Assembly: GCA_029941115.1 (NCBI GenBank)
Contig: JAPYRK010000010.1
Location: 1 to 64,000, forward strand
Direction of reading: 5' to 3'
Source of the DNA: Dehalococcoidia bacterium
GTDB taxonomy: Bacteria; Chloroflexota; Dehalococcoidia; UBA2979
DNA: 64,000 bases
In this document: piece after piece, positions 62,592 through 64,000 of the stretch
Layout: each line of letters begins with the position of its first letter
Numbering within the stretch: the first letter of the stretch is position 1
Notes under the pieces: generated by a model
Database searches by the model: none
The model's input: the letters and a program-made list of their open reading frames with translations, nothing else
What the model was told of the DNA's origin: nothing
Translations under genes and position numbers: made by a program

Positions 62592-64000
62592 TTATTCCTT
62601 CTCTATCACGGAAACTATGTCTGTAGCCTCTCGCCAATATTGCCTGTGCATCGCCAAATTCTCAGATCTGTCCGTCTTAATCTCAAGAACAGCGAATCCT
62701 GGTTCCGCAAGTAGCTGAAATAGAGCTTCGTGCATGTTTTCATCTACTTCTAGCGCTTTATATTTTCCACGAAATGCCTCTACTAACGCTTCTAGCTTTA
62801 CGTTATGTGGTGCACCCCACCACTCCTCAAAGTCATCACTCGCTATCAATGACTGCTGCGGCAAAAACGAGAAAATTCCTCCACCAGTATTATTAATAAG
62901 GACGATTTTTAAATTGAGATTATAACGATACGCAGCCCACATCCCGTTCGTATCATGAATAAATGAAAGATCGCCCACCACCAGAATTGTAGTAGTGCCG
63001 GTGGCGGCGGTCCCCGCCCCCGCAGACACTACACCATCAATTCCACTTACTCCTCGAGTGCCATAAATTCTGCTAGCGATATTATTGGTTGAAATAAAAG
63101 AATCTGCATCCCGAACCGGCATGCTATTTCCAAGTATTAGAGCAATTTTGGTATCTAATCCTTCGCTCAGAGCAACAAATACGCTCCCCTCGAAACGATT
63201 ACCAAAATCCTCATAAAACTGCTTCGAATATTGTTGAAGACGAGCATTGTTACGACGCCAATCATTCAAATAATCTGTTGTTGTGGGGTTGGTGTCGGAC
63301 AGTTTATGTCTCACTGCATCAGCAAACAGCTTCGGAGTACATCTATATACTTCAGCGGTGCCACCCTCATCTCGAAAGCCCGCGTAAGCTGGAGATGCCT
63401 GATCAATTACTATCTGATCAGCGTCAGAATTTGTCAGCCAGTCGTTCAAAACTTTTGATGTTGGGATCGCCCCAAACCTGATTACAACCTCGGGCTTCAT
63501 CTGCTCCGCAAACCTCGACACGCGGAGCAACGTGTCTGCCGTCGTTATCAGATTACTAAAATCATACGGCCCCCATCGTAGATTACTCATCGGGTCGGCC
63601 ACGATGGGCCAGTTTAACAATTGAGCTAATTCGAAAATTCCTACTGAAGACAAGTCTACTGTCTCAGGACCACAAACTATGACGCCTCGCTCAGTACTGC
63701 GAAGACGATCAAGAATGAGTTCGATTTGATAGTCATCTGGTTGTATCTGTGGCGCCTCGACAAATGTAGACTCCACTACCACCGACGAGCTGGAGTTCGA
63801 TACAGCGCCAGAGATTAATGGCTCACGAAACGGTATGTTGATATGCACCGGACCACTGGGTGAATCAATCGCCACTCCCACCGAACGGCGAGCAGCTGCA
63901 GTCGAAAATTTGGTTACTCTTCCCAATACTGACGCGTCAACCATAGGTAATTGCACATCCCACTTTACGTGATCGCCGAATATGCCTATCTGCTTAGCGG
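62592..64000 (-). CDS. menD: SEPHCHC synthase (partial)
   Basis: This thiamine-diphosphate enzyme joins 2-oxoglutarate to isochorismate, the first committed menaquinone step. The coding frame stays open to the window edge; the GTG at 63956 is internal, because the upstream codons continue as GIFGDHVKWDVQLPMVD. The visible part is about 469 residues, the N-terminal part (about 80-110 residues) being outside. The ThDP/Mg motif is GDLSFIHDTNGMW near the C-terminal third, and GTRGVSGIDGVVSAGAGTA precedes it. menH follows 29 bases downstream. Confidence 0.95.
   Translation of the reverse strand, partial: AKQIGIFGDHVKWDVQLPMVDASVLGRVTKFSTAAARRSVGVAIDSPSGPVHINIPFREPLISGAVSNSSSSVVVESTFVEAPQIQPDDYQIELILDRLRSTERGVIVCGPETVDLSSVGIFELAQLLNWPIVADPMSNLRWGPYDFSNLITTADTLLRVSRFAEQMKPEVVIRFGAIPTSKVLNDWLTNSDADQIVIDQASPAYAGFRDEGGTAEVYRCTPKLFADAVRHKLSDTNPTTTDYLNDWRRNNARLQQYSKQFYEDFGNRFEGSVFVALSEGLDTKIALILGNSMPVRDADSFISTNNIASRIYGTRGVSGIDGVVSAGAGTAATGTTTILVVGDLSFIHDTNGMWAAYRYNLNLKIVLINNTGGGIFSFLPQQSLIASDDFEEWWGAPHNVKLEALVEAFRGKYKALEVDENMHEALFQLLAEPGFAVLEIKTDRSENLAMHRQYWREATDIVSVIEKE

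Noticed and set aside
1-64000. CRISPR arrays, insertion sequences, prophage genes
   Set aside because: No regularly spaced repeats, no transposase or integrase motifs, and no phage structural genes were seen on either strand.
63956-64000. GTG 63956 as the menD start
   Set aside because: The frame continues upstream with MenD-like sequence to the window edge, so the GTG is internal.

Overview
The window is chromosomal DNA of a free-living bacterium with moderate GC content, dense genes and frequent GTG/TTG starts. The gene set suggests a marine Chloroflexota (Dehalococcoidia/SAR202-like) lineage: a complex I operon without nuoEFG, classical menaquinone synthesis, many MaoC-fold proteins, SDRs, cytochromes P450 and DUF35-linked thiolase-like enzymes, and no sign of an outer-membrane system. 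This placement is an inference from gene content, not from a marker tree.

Region by region. 1-9262 (minus strand) is a complex I operon read nuoA-C-D-H-J-K-(small protein)-L-M-N; nuoN runs off the left edge, and nuoB and nuoI are absent where they would normally stand. 9363-16774 is an accessory catabolic region: a cupin, a DUF35 plus thiolase-like pair, a phytanoyl-CoA dioxygenase-like protein, a PHP-domain protein, a two-gene MaoC dehydratase and two tandem SDRs, closed by a strong terminator. 16851-24144 (minus) is a housekeeping operon: cdaA-cdaR-der-plsY-gpsA-HEAT-NUDIX-GNAT. 24229-28558 holds argF, a cupin, rph, a HIT protein and a DUF1015 protein. 28710-32843 is a serine/selenocysteine operon (class V aminotransferase, serA, selA). 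32851-39000 holds a lipoprotein, mutS2, a phosphatase, a NUDIX CoA pyrophosphatase, tRNA-Met, a ribokinase-like kinase and a HIT protein. 39016-49333 holds three P450s, an AarF/UbiB kinase, two tiny paralogous proteins followed by a TetR regulator, a 1008-residue FAD/Fe-S dehydrogenase and a KTN/RCK protein. 49411-57331 holds more hotdog proteins, a GH88/105-like hydrolase, tRNA-Gly, uvrA and a PHP-MaoC fusion. 57321-64000 (minus) is a menaquinone cluster read menD-H-B-A-C-E, with menD cut by the right edge.

How the parts fit. Complex I and the men cluster imply a menaquinone-based respiratory chain, probably fed by the FAD/Fe-S dehydrogenase and by oxidation of acyl-CoA-like substrates (MaoC, SDR and thiolase-like proteins). 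CdaA/CdaR imply c-di-AMP signalling, for which the RCK protein at 47442 is a possible target. The most unusual points are the complex I operon without its NuoB and NuoI Fe-S subunits, a PHP-MaoC-MaoC module occurring once as three genes and once as a fusion with a probable ATT start, and an uncharacterised pair of 40-44-residue paralogues beside a TetR gene with striking dyad operators.
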